This document shows, one piece after another, positions 25,843 to 34,795 of a stretch of 53,298 nt of DNA; positions within the stretch are counted from its first letter, which is position 1, and each line of letters starts with the position of its first letter. The DNA is taken from contig JALFVM010000174.1 of NCBI GenBank assembly GCA_022787145.1, forward strand, positions 1-53,298, written 5' to 3'. A model generated the notes under the pieces. The model had not been told where the DNA came from. It ran no database searches and saw nothing but the letters and a program-made list of their open reading frames with translations. The DNA comes from Lachnospiraceae bacterium. Its GTDB lineage: Bacteria > Bacillota > Clostridia > Lachnospirales > Lachnospiraceae. Position numbers and translations under genes: made by a program.

Positions 25843-27201
25843 ATGAATATAATCATTGTTGGCTGCGGCAAGGTTGGAAGCACGCTGACCGAGCAGCTGA
25901 GTAAAGAAGATAACAGTATCTGTGTCATTGATCAGAATTCCGATGTTGTCCACTATCTGACATCTGAATACGATGTCATGGGAATGGTTGGAAATGGTTC
26001 CAGCTACAGCGTTCTTGCTGAAGCCGGAATCGAAGACGCAGACCTGCTCATCGCCGTAACAGAATCTGACGAACTCAACCTCTTGTGCTGTGTTATTGCA
26101 AGAAAAGCAGGAAAATGTCAGACAATCGCCCGTGTACGTAACCCGGTATACAGCGAGGAGCGAAAATTTCTCCAGCAGGAACTGGGACTTTCCATGATCA
26201 TCAATCCGGAATTTACCGCGGCAGTTGAGATTTCGCACCTGCTTTGTTTTCCCAATGCACTGGGTATTGATACCTTCTCAAGAGGAAGGGCGGAAATGCT
26301 TCGTTTCCGCATTCCGCAGAACAGTATCCTGCATAATCTGGCACTGAAAGATTTTTCTTCTACCTTTCATTGCGATGTCCTGATCTGCGCTGTTGACCGT
26401 GATAATCAGGTCTATATTCCTTCTGGTGATTTTGTTTTGAAATCAGGAGATATTATTTCTATTATCTCTGCCAGACAAAATGCAGTTGAATTTTTCCGCA
26501 AAATCCGCATCAAAACCACACAGGTCAAAAATACCATGATCATCGGTGGCGGCAAGATTGCGATCTACCTGACAAAAATCCTTACAAAACTTGGTATTTC
26601 TGTCAAAATCATTGAACAGGATTTAAAACGCTGTGAAATACTCAGCGAAGCGCTTCCAGATGCCACGATCATTCATGGAGACGGCAGCAAAGAAAATGTG
26701 CTGATGGAAGAGCGCATTGACCAGATGGATTCCTTCATTGCCATGACAAATTTTGACGAAGAGAATATTCTGCTTTCTCTTTTTGCCAAGAAAAAAGTCC
26801 GAAGCAAGGTTGTCACCAAAATCAATCGCCTGCAGCTGAATGAGGTCATCCATAATCTGGATCTGGACAGCGTTGTTTATCCAAAACACCTGACGGCCCA
26901 TCGTATCCTGCAGTATGTGCGTGCGACGAAAAATTCCATTGGAAGCAACGTCCAAACCTTATACCGCATGTATGACGATCGTGTAGAAGCTCTGGAATTT
27001 AACATTCACGAAAACCCGAGACTTACCGGAATTCCTCTTGCAAAGCTGAATTTAAAATCAGATCTGCTGATCTGCTGTATTACCCGCGATGACAAGGTCA
27101 TCATCCCCGGCGGTCAGGATAAGATTCTCCCGGGAGATACTGTTATCGTTGTAACCACAAGACTGGGACTTCAGGATGCCCAGGATATCATTCAAAATTA
27201 G
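25843..27201 (+). CDS. trkA: Trk potassium uptake regulator TrkA
   Basis: Cytoplasmic gating subunit of the Trk potassium transporter. The start is ATG 25843, behind TTGGAGGAAG. The 452 residues form two tandem RCK units. The first Rossmann fold is NIIIVGCGKVGSTLTEQL (2-19) with Asp at VIDQNSDVV. The second is NTMIIGGGKIAIYLTKILTKLG near 228-249, with IIEQDLKRCE. Each is followed by a TrkA-C subdomain (PQNSILHNLALKDF; NPRLTGIPLAKLNLKSDLLICCI). trkH starts 13 bp after the stop, so the two are an operon. A TATAAT at 25754-25759 could be the -10 element. Confidence 0.96.
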   Translation: MNIIIVGCGKVGSTLTEQLSKEDNSICVIDQNSDVVHYLTSEYDVMGMVGNGSSYSVLAEAGIEDADLLIAVTESDELNLLCCVIARKAGKCQTIARVRNPVYSEERKFLQQELGLSMIINPEFTAAVEISHLLCFPNALGIDTFSRGRAEMLRFRIPQNSILHNLALKDFSSTFHCDVLICAVDRDNQVYIPSGDFVLKSGDIISIISARQNAVEFFRKIRIKTTQVKNTMIIGGGKIAIYLTKILTKLGISVKIIEQDLKRCEILSEALPDATIIHGDGSKENVLMEERIDQMDSFIAMTNFDEENILLSLFAKKKVRSKVVTKINRLQLNEVIHNLDLDSVVYPKHLTAHRILQYVRATKNSIGSNVQTLYRMYDDRVEALEFNIHENPRLTGIPLAKLNLKSDLLICCITRDDKVIIPGGQDKILPGDTVIVVTTRLGLQDAQDIIQN

Positions 27202-27214
27202 GAAAGTAGTAGTT

Positions 27215-28654
27215 ATGAATTACGCAATTATACGATATATACTCGGTGTAGTTTTAAAGTTTGAAGCGCTGTTTCTGTGTCTTCCTGCTGCAGTAGGATT
27301 TATCTACCAGGAGAAAACGGTTTTTTCTTTTTTAATCTCTATCCTGCTGTGCCTCGCTGTCGGAGTTGCATTAAGCTGGAAAAAGCCTGAAAACTCTGTT
27401 TTTTATGCTTCCGAAGGTTTTGCAGCCGTATCACTGAGCTGGATCGTACTGAGTATTTTTGGTGCGCTTCCATTTTGTATCAGCAGAGAGATTCCTTCTT
27501 TTACGGATGCACTGTTTGAAACCATCTCCGGTTTTACAACAACAGGAGCCAGTATCTTAAATAATGTCGAAGCGCTGTCCCATTGCACCTTGTTCTGGAG
27601 AAGTTTCACACACTGGATTGGCGGTATGGGAGTTCTGGTATTTATACTGGCAGTCTTTCCCATGAGCGGCGGCTACCATATGTACCTGATGAAAGCAGAA
27701 AGCCCCGGACCTTCTGTAGAAAAACTGGTTCCCAAGGTAAAAAATACCGCTATGATTTTATATGGCATTTACACTGCCATGACGCTGCTTGAAATCATTC
27801 TTCTGTTTGCCACAGGTATGCCGCTGTTTGATTCACTCACACTGTCCTTCGGTACGGCTGGTACCGGCGGATTCGGTATCCGAAACGACAGCATCGGCGG
27901 ATATGCCCCGCACCTGCAGGTGATTATTACTGTCTTTATGATTTTATTTGGAGTCAACTTTAACGTATATTACTTGATGTTATGCAAGAAATTTCGACAG
28001 GTCTTTCACTCTCAGGAAGTGCTCACTTACCTTGGCATCATTCTGGCAAGCGGTTTGATCATTGCCTTCAATATACGCCATATATTCCCGAATCCTCCGG
28101 AAGCTCTGCGCCACGCATTTTTCCAGGTAGGTTCCATTATCACCACTACAGGATACGGCACCACAGACTTCAACGTCTGGCCGCAGATTTCCAAAACACT
28201 GCTGGTTATGCTGATGTTTATCGGTGCCTGCGCCGGAAGTACCGGAGGCGGAATCAAAGTATCACGAATCATTATTATGCTCAAAAGTGTCATCAAAGAG
28301 CTGTTTACCATTGTTCACCCAAGAGCTGTAAGAAAAATTAAAATGGACGGACGCAGCGTTGAACACGATACGCTTCGCGCAGTCAATGTATTTGTGGTGG
28401 CATATGCCTTCATTTTCTTCTTCTCTCTGCTGGCAATCGCGTGGGATAATTTTGATTTCACAACCAACTTTACGGCTGTGGCAGCTACGCTGAATAACAT
28501 CGGTCCCGGTCTGGAGAAGGTTGGTCCTACTGCCAACTTTGCATCTTTTTCTCCATTTTCCAAGTACGTACTGATGTTTGATATGCTGACCGGTCGTCTG
28601 GAAATCTTCCCGATGCTCATACTGCTTTCTCCAGTGACCTGGAAACGCAGATAA
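27215..28654 (+). CDS. trkH: Trk potassium transporter membrane subunit TrkH
   Basis: Potassium channel-like subunit in the cytoplasmic membrane. The start is ATG 27215 (MNYAIIRYILGVVLKFEALFLCLP) behind AGGAAAG. The 479 residues contain about ten hydrophobic helices with four pore loops. The selectivity-filter positions are recognisable: ISGFTTTGAS (about 103-112), GTAGTGGFGI, TTGYGTTDFN and LNNIGPGL. CAGSTGGGIKVSRI is the intramembrane loop region. It is coupled to trkA and closed by a terminator 5 bp after the stop. Confidence 0.96.
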   Translation: MNYAIIRYILGVVLKFEALFLCLPAAVGFIYQEKTVFSFLISILLCLAVGVALSWKKPENSVFYASEGFAAVSLSWIVLSIFGALPFCISREIPSFTDALFETISGFTTTGASILNNVEALSHCTLFWRSFTHWIGGMGVLVFILAVFPMSGGYHMYLMKAESPGPSVEKLVPKVKNTAMILYGIYTAMTLLEIILLFATGMPLFDSLTLSFGTAGTGGFGIRNDSIGGYAPHLQVIITVFMILFGVNFNVYYLMLCKKFRQVFHSQEVLTYLGIILASGLIIAFNIRHIFPNPPEALRHAFFQVGSIITTTGYGTTDFNVWPQISKTLLVMLMFIGACAGSTGGGIKVSRIIIMLKSVIKELFTIVHPRAVRKIKMDGRSVEHDTLRAVNVFVVAYAFIFFFSLLAIAWDNFDFTTNFTAVAATLNNIGPGLEKVGPTANFASFSPFSKYVLMFDMLTGRLEIFPMLILLSPVTWKRR

Positions 28655-28659
28655 AAATC

Positions 28660-28706
28660 AACCCTTTGCCCATGGAAATTCTTTTTCCAGCAGCAAAGGG
28701 TTTTTT
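28660..28706. terminator. Bidirectional terminator after trkH
   Basis: AACCCTTTGC (28660-28669) is inverted as GCAAAGGGTT (28693-28702), followed by TTTT. The converging small gene at 28708-28887 ends 2 bp away, so the same hairpin serves both. Confidence 0.85.
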
Positions 28707-28707
28707 A

Positions 28708-28887
28708 TCAGGAAATCAATTCATACTGCAGCATCTCATAATGCAACTTGCTTCCCTCCATAATTTCCGGCGGCAGAAGTGCTCTCGCCACCAGCTTATA
28801 CGGTTCTTCCGGCTTGTCCAGTCTCTGAAGATGTGCGTAATCGCCGTCAATCTGAATAACTTTATAATCACATACCAGCAATTCCAT
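28708..28887 (-). CDS. Small hypothetical protein (59 aa)
   Basis: A short minus-strand gene: ATG 28885-28887 lies 6 bases after GAGGAGG, and the stop TGA is at 28708-28710. It reads MELLVCDYKVIQIDGDYAHL, then RLDKPEEPYKLVARALLPPE, ending in EGSKLHYEMLQYELIS. The composition looks like a small beta-rich soluble domain and I think homologues occur in other Lachnospiraceae, but I cannot name a family. It is head-to-head with the NiCo riboswitch-controlled transporter and tail-to-tail with trkH. The strong ribosome site and shared terminator argue that it is real. Confidence 0.7.
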   Translation of the reverse strand: MELLVCDYKVIQIDGDYAHLQRLDKPEEPYKLVARALLPPEIMEGSKLHYEMLQYELIS

Positions 28888-28936
28888 CCTGTGTTCCTCC
28901 TCTTTTTTGACTCTATTTTATACGATAAAAAAACAG

Positions 28937-28965
28937 TTGACAAGCATAATTGCGTTCGATATAAT
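28937..28965 (+). promoter_or_regulatory. Consensus promoter of the NiCo riboswitch transcript
   Basis: TTGACA (28937-28942), 17 bases, TATAAT (28960-28965). The riboswitch begins about 10 bp downstream. Confidence 0.85.
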
Positions 28966-28975
28966 CTAGGGAAAC

Positions 28976-29085
28976 TGAACAGGCAATGAACTTCACACGA
29001 AGTCATGGTGCCGGGCCGAATTTTCGGCAGCAGATGAAAGAGCGGACATCTGTGGGACAGTAACATGTTTCACAGGTGTTTTTTT
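28976..29085 (+). ncRNA. NiCo (czcD-type) riboswitch with intrinsic terminator
   Basis: The leader contains conserved czcD-motif blocks: ACAGGCA near the 5' end, GCCGGGC in the middle, GAGCGGACA and GTGGGACAGT near the 3' end. Hairpins ACTTC/GAAGT, GCCG/CGGC and CAGATG/CATCTG separate them, as in the four-way junction of the RNA that binds Co2+ and Ni2+. ACATCTGTG (29046-29054) can alternatively pair with CACAGGTGT (29071-29079), followed by a T7 run, forming a terminator that competes with the last aptamer stem. Metal binding should prevent termination and turn on the exporter at 29151. The assignment rests on remembered consensus plus gene context. Confidence 0.85.
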
Positions 29086-29150
29086 ATGCCTTGTGAACAT
29101 GCAATTTTACTTTAAAAAGCCATAAGATAATAAAAAATGGAGGTTATTTT

Positions 29151-30026
29151 ATGACAGAACAAAAAATTGTAAACAGGCTTTCAACAGTAGGGATCTTCGG
29201 CAATATCCTTTTGACAACGTTCAAACTGATTGCCGGAATCGTGGGACACTCCGGCGCAATGATTTCTGACGCGATTCATTCTCTGTCCGATGTCTTTGCC
29301 ACACTGATTGCGTTTCTCGGCGTCAAGATGTCGCAGAAAAAAGCCGACAAGGCACACCCCTATGGACATGAGCGCCTCGAATGCGTGGCTTCCATGATTC
29401 TTGCAGCCATCCTGCTCTTTACCGGTCTCGGAATCGGAGCGACAGGACTGCAAAAGATTACAGCAGGCAATTATGATCAGCTTGCGATTCCAGGTGTCAT
29501 TGCACTCACAGCAGCAGTCGTTTCTATTGTAGTCAAAGAAGCCATGTTCTGGTATACGCGCCATTATGCGAAAATACTAAACTCTGCTGCCTTTATGGCT
29601 GACGCATGGCATCACAGATCGGATGCACTCTCTTCCATCGGCTCCCTGATCGGTATTGCAGGCGCCATGCTTGGATTTCCGGTTCTGGATCCGATCGCCA
29701 GCGTTGTCATCTGTATCTTTATTCTGAAAGTAGCGTATGATATTTTCCGGGATGCCCTGAATAAAATGCTCGATACCTCGTGCAGCGAAGAGTACGAAAA
29801 TAAAATCAGCAATTATATTGCCCAGCAACCGGGAGTTGTCCATCTGGATATGCTTCGTACCAGAATGTTCGGCAACAAGGTCTACATAGACACGGAGATT
29901 TCTGTGGATGGAGATCTTCCACTTCGAGACGCTCATGACATTGCACAGCATGTACATGACAGTGTCGAACACAATTTTGACAACATCAAACACATTATGA
30001 TTCACGTAAATCCCGCAAACGAATGA
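29151..30026 (+). CDS. Cation diffusion facilitator transporter
   Basis: Proton-coupled exporter of divalent metals. The 291 residues give six transmembrane helices (about 15-205) and a C-terminal cytoplasmic domain (about 210-291). The metal site is visible as DAIHSLSDVFATL (helix 2, His-x3-Asp) and DAWHHRSDALSS (helix 5, the same spacing). HPYGHERLE is the conserved helix 2-3 loop. The start is ATG 29151, behind TGGAGG. Placement directly behind a NiCo riboswitch points to cobalt or nickel efflux rather than zinc; this is inference from regulation. Confidence 0.95.
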   Translation: MTEQKIVNRLSTVGIFGNILLTTFKLIAGIVGHSGAMISDAIHSLSDVFATLIAFLGVKMSQKKADKAHPYGHERLECVASMILAAILLFTGLGIGATGLQKITAGNYDQLAIPGVIALTAAVVSIVVKEAMFWYTRHYAKILNSAAFMADAWHHRSDALSSIGSLIGIAGAMLGFPVLDPIASVVICIFILKVAYDIFRDALNKMLDTSCSEEYENKISNYIAQQPGVVHLDMLRTRMFGNKVYIDTEISVDGDLPLRDAHDIAQHVHDSVEHNFDNIKHIMIHVNPANE

Positions 30027-30032
30027 TGAAAA

Positions 30033-30084
30033 GCCCCTGTCATCCAGTTTTCAAACACTCTGATGACAGGGGCTGCTTTTTTAT
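30033..30084. terminator. Bidirectional terminator
   Basis: AGCCCCTGTCATC (30033-30045) is perfectly inverted as GATGACAGGGGCT (30063-30075) and followed by a T run on plus. The aldose-epimerase-like gene converges on it and its stop codon lies at the far edge. Confidence 0.9.
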
Positions 30085-30977
30085 TTATGAAATTCTATTG
30101 TATATTCTATCGTCTTTGATTCTCCTGCCGGAAGTACCTGCTCGCCTTCCTTCTCCTGCAAAGGACCCGCAAATCCATCGTTATCGGTACGACCATACCA
30201 TGGCTCCAGACACACAAAATTTCCTTCCGGTTTTGACCAGATTCCGACATAAGGAAATCCCACACATTCCAAAGTCACGTAAGGCGTTTTATCCGGTTTG
30301 GAGATGCGCACTTTCTCAATCTGCGATTCCTCAAAGATCAGCGCATCCTTATCAAACAGATTTCTGGCAATCGGATAAAAACCGTTCTCCAGCTGCAGAC
30401 GATACGTTCTCTCCCGCACAGCAAGCCCTGTAGATGGGTTTATAAGAATATACTCTACCGTGTCCTTTTGCGGAAATTCCAGATAATAGTCGGATCTGTC
30501 CTCTGTCTCTTTCGCCGGGGTCCGAAATCCAGGATGCCCGCCGATCGAATACAGCATCGCTTCACCGCCTTTATTTTTGATTTCCCACTGTACTTTCACC
30601 TTTCTTGGAGATGCAGAATCCAGAGAGTGTGTGACATACAGTTCAAAATCAAAAGGATAAATTTTTCTGGTATCCTCCGTCGCTTTCAGGCAGTGCGTCA
30701 CAGACTGTCCATCCTCACTGACACAGCAAAACTCCATATCGCGTGCAAACCCGTGTTGAGTTTTCATCGCATACTCATTTCCTTTATAACGGTACCTACC
30801 ACCTGCTGTCTTTCCAATGAAAGGAAACAGGATCGGTGCATGACGATTCCAGACAGCCGGATCGGCATCCCACATTCTCTCCGTTTCATTTTCCTTGTCA
30901 AACACACTGATTAATTCTGCACCGCTGTCAGCCACTGTAACCTTCAGCATCTCGTTTTCCAATACATGTACACTCAT
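30081..30977 (-). CDS. Aldose 1-epimerase-like protein (LacX type)
   Basis: Member of the galactose-mutarotase superfamily. I start it at ATG 30975-30977 (MSVHVLENEMLKVTVADSGAEL) behind AGGAGA; the longer frame would overlap nth. The 298 residues show the family's WNRHAPILFPFIGKTAGGRYRYKGNEY (about 41-67) with conserved Arg/His, HGFARDMEF (His near 74) and YSIGGHPGFRTP (His near 170), all typical of the YeaD/LacX branch that binds sugars or hexose 6-phosphates. No sugar operon is adjacent. nth lies 31 bp upstream on the same strand. Confidence 0.88.
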   Translation of the reverse strand: MSVHVLENEMLKVTVADSGAELISVFDKENETERMWDADPAVWNRHAPILFPFIGKTAGGRYRYKGNEYAMKTQHGFARDMEFCCVSEDGQSVTHCLKATEDTRKIYPFDFELYVTHSLDSASPRKVKVQWEIKNKGGEAMLYSIGGHPGFRTPAKETEDRSDYYLEFPQKDTVEYILINPSTGLAVRERTYRLQLENGFYPIARNLFDKDALIFEESQIEKVRISKPDKTPYVTLECVGFPYVGIWSKPEGNFVCLEPWYGRTDNDGFAGPLQEKEGEQVLPAGESKTIEYTIEFHK

Positions 30978-31008
30978 ACTACATTCTCCTTTGTCTTGTG
31001 AAATATTG

Positions 31009-31641
31009 TTAGATATTTTTCTGGCAGATGTCCTGCAGACAACACTTATCACAATATGGTTTTGTTCGTGCTGTACAAACATCACGTCCATGATACACCA
31101 ATCTGTGACAGAAGTCACTTCCTTCTTCCGGAGGAATGATCTCCCACAAAGCCATTTCGACTTTCTTCGGATCCTTAATTCCATCCACCAGACCGATTCG
31201 ATTCGTCAGACGGATACAATGCGTATCTGTAACAATCGCAGGTTTTCCAAATACATCCCCCATGATCAGATTCGCACTTTTTCTTCCCACGCCCGGAAGC
31301 TTCAGCAAAGCCTTGAAATCATCCGGTACTTTTCCGCCGTACTCATCACGCAGCATCTTCATACATCCACTGATATCCCTGGCCTTACTTCTGCCAAGTC
31401 CGCAGGGACGCACAATCGCCTCAATATCTTCCACCTTTGCATCAGCGAGAGCTTCTGCACTCGGATACTTTTTATACAAATCTTCCACGACAACATTCAC
31501 TCTGGCATCGGTACACTGAGCCGCAAGCCGAACACTTACCAAAAGCTTCCATGCCTCATCATAATCCAGCGTACATCCTGCATCGGGATATTCCTTCTTC
31601 AGACGCTCAATCACTTCCAGCGCCAATTCTTTTCTGGTCAT
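31009..31641 (-). CDS. nth: Endonuclease III
   Basis: DNA glycosylase/AP lyase that removes oxidised pyrimidines. The 210 residues are standard. The helix-hairpin-helix reads LLKLPGVGRKSANLIMGDVF, with the catalytic Lys in VGRKSAN, and the catalytic Asp lies in IVTDTHCIRL. The C-terminal 4Fe-4S site is CTARTKPYCDKCCLQDIC. Start ATG 31639-31641 follows AAGGGG. The upstream 98-residue gene ends 68 bp away on the same strand. Confidence 0.96.
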   Translation of the reverse strand: MTRKELALEVIERLKKEYPDAGCTLDYDEAWKLLVSVRLAAQCTDARVNVVVEDLYKKYPSAEALADAKVEDIEAIVRPCGLGRSKARDISGCMKMLRDEYGGKVPDDFKALLKLPGVGRKSANLIMGDVFGKPAIVTDTHCIRLTNRIGLVDGIKDPKKVEMALWEIIPPEEGSDFCHRLVYHGRDVCTARTKPYCDKCCLQDICQKNI

Positions 31642-31709
31642 ACTGATTCCCCTTTGCTTTTTATTCCCTTTTACTTTATCACTTCAGGGCAATCAGGTAA
31701 AGCATTTTC

Positions 31710-32006
31710 TCAGGGCTGATCCTTAGCAAATTGCATGCCATAATCATACATCTTATAACACAGTCCCTCTGTGATCTTTTCAAAACATTCCAACATCATC
31801 TCAATATCCGGATCGTCATCGACTCCAAGCTTGTCATAGAGCCGGTCTTTCGCCTGGTAAAGCCGCTCAGAAAACTCATACAACTTTCCTTCTTCAAATT
31901 CATTATTCACACCCAAAGCTTTGTTTATGGCAGCTTCATCCTCCGTTAAAAATCCGTTCATTAACTCATATACCATTGTTTTAAATTCTTGGCTGTTCTT
32001 GTTCAT
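31710..32006 (-). CDS. Hypothetical protein (98 aa)
   Basis: An acidic, mostly helical small protein with no named domain that I recognise. It reads MNKNSQEFKTMVYELMNGFL, then an EEGKLYEFSERLYQAKDRLYDKLG helix, DDDPDIEMMLECFEKITEGL and a C-terminal YKMYDYGMQFAKDQ. There is no signal peptide or membrane segment. Start ATG 32004-32006 follows GAAAGGGG with good spacing, so translation is credible. The region upstream (32007-32228) is AT-rich with no gene. The function is unknown. Confidence 0.7.
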   Translation of the reverse strand: MNKNSQEFKTMVYELMNGFLTEDEAAINKALGVNNEFEEGKLYEFSERLYQAKDRLYDKLGVDDDPDIEMMLECFEKITEGLCYKMYDYGMQFAKDQP

Positions 32007-32228
32007 AAGTGTCCCCTTTCTTTTTTGACTTCACGTGTAATTCTTTGTAACACTTAATTACAATATTACACTTATTCTCACTTAAAAATCAATATATTTA
32101 CACATTATTTTCGTTAAACTTTTCGACGCTTTTCCACATTTATACTTTATTTTTACATATTTCTCTATCATCTGTCATTTTTCGACAGTATATCCGGACA
32201 AAAAATATACATTTTAAAAATTCAAGAA

Positions 32229-32281
32229 AAAAAGAGACAAAATCATTTACCTTTCCTGTAAATATCTTTCGTCTCTTTTTC
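32229..32281. terminator. Terminator after the alanine symporter gene
   Basis: AAAAAGAGAC (32229-32238) pairs with GTCTCTTTTT (32271-32280), with an inner ATTTAC/GTAAAT stem (32245-32250, 32258-32263). A/T tracts lie on both sides. It lies 20 bp past the symporter stop on the minus strand. Confidence 0.8.
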
Positions 32282-32300
32282 TTATGTTATCTATTGCTAC

Positions 32301-33701
32301 TTATTTCCAGACAGTATCTTCTATACCAATATCTTTTCCTTTGAAAACAGGATTGATTCCCTGTTTTCTCTGTTGCTCATAATTTTTCAGTGCTTTCATC
32401 GCAATCCCTCCAAGCAGGAAGATGGAAATAATATTGATGATGGCCATCACGCCCATGGTAATATCCGCAATGTTCCACATCAAAGAAAAATCTGCCTGCG
32501 CTCCCAGGAAAATTGCCACAATACAGGTCACACGGAATACATTCAGCAAAACCTTACTGTTTTTGATAAACAAAATATTCGACTCCGCATAGTAGTAATT
32601 TCCCACAAGACTGCTGAATGCAAACGCAAAAATAGAAAATGTAATAAAATGAATGCCCCATTTCCCCACATTTGCACTAATCGCAGCCTGTACGTAAGGA
32701 ATGCCGTCTAACACGCCGCTTTTGCCCTCAATACCGGATACAAGCAGCATCATCGCTGTACTGGAACAGATCAGAAGCGTATCAATAAACACAGAGATTA
32801 CCTGCACCAGTCCCTGTTTAACCGGATGCTCCACATCGGCAGACGCAGACGCATTCGGCGCACTTCCCATTCCAGCCTCATTAGAAAACAGACCTCTCTT
32901 AATTCCAATCACCACAGCACTTCCGGCCATACCGCCCGCCATCGCCTGAAAATCAAACGCATTTTCAAAAATCACAGCAAACACATGCGGCAGCTGTCCG
33001 ATATGCATCACCATCGTTACCAGTCCGATCAGAATATAAATCGTCGCCATCACAGGAACGATCACAGAAGTAATAAAACCGATTCGGTGTACGCCTCCCC
33101 AGATGACCGCTGCTGTGGCCGCCGCCAGGATGATTCCGAGAATCATTGGAATATTCGTCTCAGAATAATTGGGAATATAGTACTCCAGTGAAGAAGACAT
33201 GTTAAACGCCTGAAGCCCGTTAAATCCATACGCAAAACAGATAATCAGTGCGATGGAAAACAATACGCCCAGCCAGCGTTTGCCAAGTGCTTTTTGCATA
33301 TAGTAAGAAGGACCGCCTCGAAACTGCCCATTCTCTTTTACCTTGTAAATCTGCGCCAATGTACTTTCCACAAAGGCAGATGCCCCGCCGATCACTGCCA
33401 TCAGCCACATCCAGAACACCGCTCCGGATCCTCCGGCAGCAATTGCCGTCGCAATGCCTGCGATATTTCCGGTTCCCACACGGGACGCCGTAGAAATCAT
33501 CAATGCCTGAAAAGAAGATACTTTTTTCTCACCGGTTTCACTCTCCGGAGCCTTTTCCAGCATGCATTTGATGCCATCCTTCAGCAGTCTCAGCTGCACT
33601 CCTTTTGTCCGTACCGTAAAGTACAAGCCAACTCCTACCAATAAAATCAGCAATATATAGGTATACATTGCATCATTGATTGCCGTCAATACTTGATTCA
33701 T
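32301..33701 (-). CDS. Alanine/glycine:cation symporter (AGCS family)
   Basis: Sodium- or proton-coupled amino-acid transporter in the cytoplasmic membrane. The 466 residues form 10-11 helices. Family signatures are LLKDGIKCMLEKAPESETGEKKVSSFQALMISTASRVGTGNIAGIATAIAAGGSGAVFWMWLMA (about 38-101), containing the unwound GTGNIAG substrate loop, then GPSYYMQKALGKRW, GIKRGLFSNEAGMGSAPNASASA (about 270-292) and FSSLVGNYYYAESN. Start ATG 33699-33701 follows AGGGGG. It is a single-gene unit with its own terminator. Alanine is the usual substrate, but specificity cannot be read here. Confidence 0.93.
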   Translation of the reverse strand: MNQVLTAINDAMYTYILLILLVGVGLYFTVRTKGVQLRLLKDGIKCMLEKAPESETGEKKVSSFQALMISTASRVGTGNIAGIATAIAAGGSGAVFWMWLMAVIGGASAFVESTLAQIYKVKENGQFRGGPSYYMQKALGKRWLGVLFSIALIICFAYGFNGLQAFNMSSSLEYYIPNYSETNIPMILGIILAAATAAVIWGGVHRIGFITSVIVPVMATIYILIGLVTMVMHIGQLPHVFAVIFENAFDFQAMAGGMAGSAVVIGIKRGLFSNEAGMGSAPNASASADVEHPVKQGLVQVISVFIDTLLICSSTAMMLLVSGIEGKSGVLDGIPYVQAAISANVGKWGIHFITFSIFAFAFSSLVGNYYYAESNILFIKNSKVLLNVFRVTCIVAIFLGAQADFSLMWNIADITMGVMAIINIISIFLLGGIAMKALKNYEQQRKQGINPVFKGKDIGIEDTVWK

Positions 33702-33890
33702 TTGTTTTCCCCCTAATGTTATTTAGTATAGACCAAACCAGACGTTCTATTCTTAACAAATTCCAAACTCTGGTTTCAATTGATTATACAGGAAAAACAA
33801 CAGGAGTTCCACTGGATTTTCATGACAAACTCACAGAACTGTTTTTTGCTTACTTGTATCTTGCATCCATCCCCACTCATTGCTTTATCC

Positions 33891-34703
33891 TCAGATAACA
33901 ATCTCAAGCCCTGTCTTCAACTGCTGTACACAATCTCCCAGTTCTTCGTGCAAAATCTCATAGGCGCGCTCTCCGGTACAATGACCGGTATAAATCTTCT
34001 CAATTCCTGTCCTGCGTACACGCTCTGCAAACGCCCGCACCTCATCGTCCGACATCTTAAACAGATGAAAGCCGCCAATCATGGCATAAATCTTTTTGTC
34101 CGGATACGTCTCCTGCACTTCCCGGATGATATTGTCGGCACCTCCATGAGAGCAGCTGTTGAACACAACCATCCCCTTATCCGTCTCAAACACAAGACTC
34201 TGCTCATGTGAAAAATCATCCGGACGCAGCCGTCCATTTCTTCTCACATAGAGATTCGCCTTTCGGGCGATTTCCGTAAAGTCACCGCCCTTATGAGGAA
34301 TCAGACGCACGCCCTCACAGATTTCGTAATCACCTTTGGCGTATACGATACGATCATGATACTTCTCCAGAATTCCTTTTTTAATGCCTATGTATTTTGA
34401 AAAAATCCATTTCTTTCCATAGCAATTCTCCCCACATCCATCACGAAGATAAAACTTCGCCTTTGTATTCTTCTGGAAAAAAGCCTCCATACCGTCGGCA
34501 TGATCGTAATGCGCATGAGACAGCACCGCATAATCTACCGTAGAAAGGTCGAGTTTTAACTTCTCTGCATTGCGGGAGAAGTTGGAGGAGGCTCCGGTGT
34601 CCAGGAGGATGGTCTTGCCGTTATATTGAATGAGAATGCTCAAGCCCCATTCCGGGGTGAGGTTGTTGGCGGGGATGTTGTCGATTAGAATTGTTGCTTG
34701 CAT
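33891..34703 (-). CDS. MBL-fold metallo-hydrolase
   Basis: A 270-residue metallo-beta-lactamase-fold protein. The first metal motif is SHAHYDHADG near residues 62-71 (HxHxDH). FNSCSHGG near 178-185 supplies the next His. GGFHLFKM and YTGHCTGERAYEIL near the C-terminus supply the remaining ligands. This set and the spacing resemble the archaeal and clostridial dihydropterin-type (MptA/DHPPS-like) branch rather than beta-lactamases. No signal peptide is present. Start ATG 34701-34703 follows GAAAGGAAAAT. It stands alone beside the CRISPR trailer. The substrate is unknown. Confidence 0.88.
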   Translation of the reverse strand: MQATILIDNIPANNLTPEWGLSILIQYNGKTILLDTGASSNFSRNAEKLKLDLSTVDYAVLSHAHYDHADGMEAFFQKNTKAKFYLRDGCGENCYGKKWIFSKYIGIKKGILEKYHDRIVYAKGDYEICEGVRLIPHKGGDFTEIARKANLYVRRNGRLRPDDFSHEQSLVFETDKGMVVFNSCSHGGADNIIREVQETYPDKKIYAMIGGFHLFKMSDDEVRAFAERVRRTGIEKIYTGHCTGERAYEILHEELGDCVQQLKTGLEIVI

Positions 34704-34795
34704 GATATTTTCCTTTCATCAAGTATAAATCTGAACTTCCGGCATTTTTCTCACCCAATGTCTTGAAAGCCATATAATATAAGGTTTTGGCCATA

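Noticed and set aside
30978-31184. 69-residue N-terminal extension of the aldose-epimerase-like gene
   Set aside because: It overlaps the 3' end of nth in another frame; the ATG at 30977 has AGGAGA and matches the family start.
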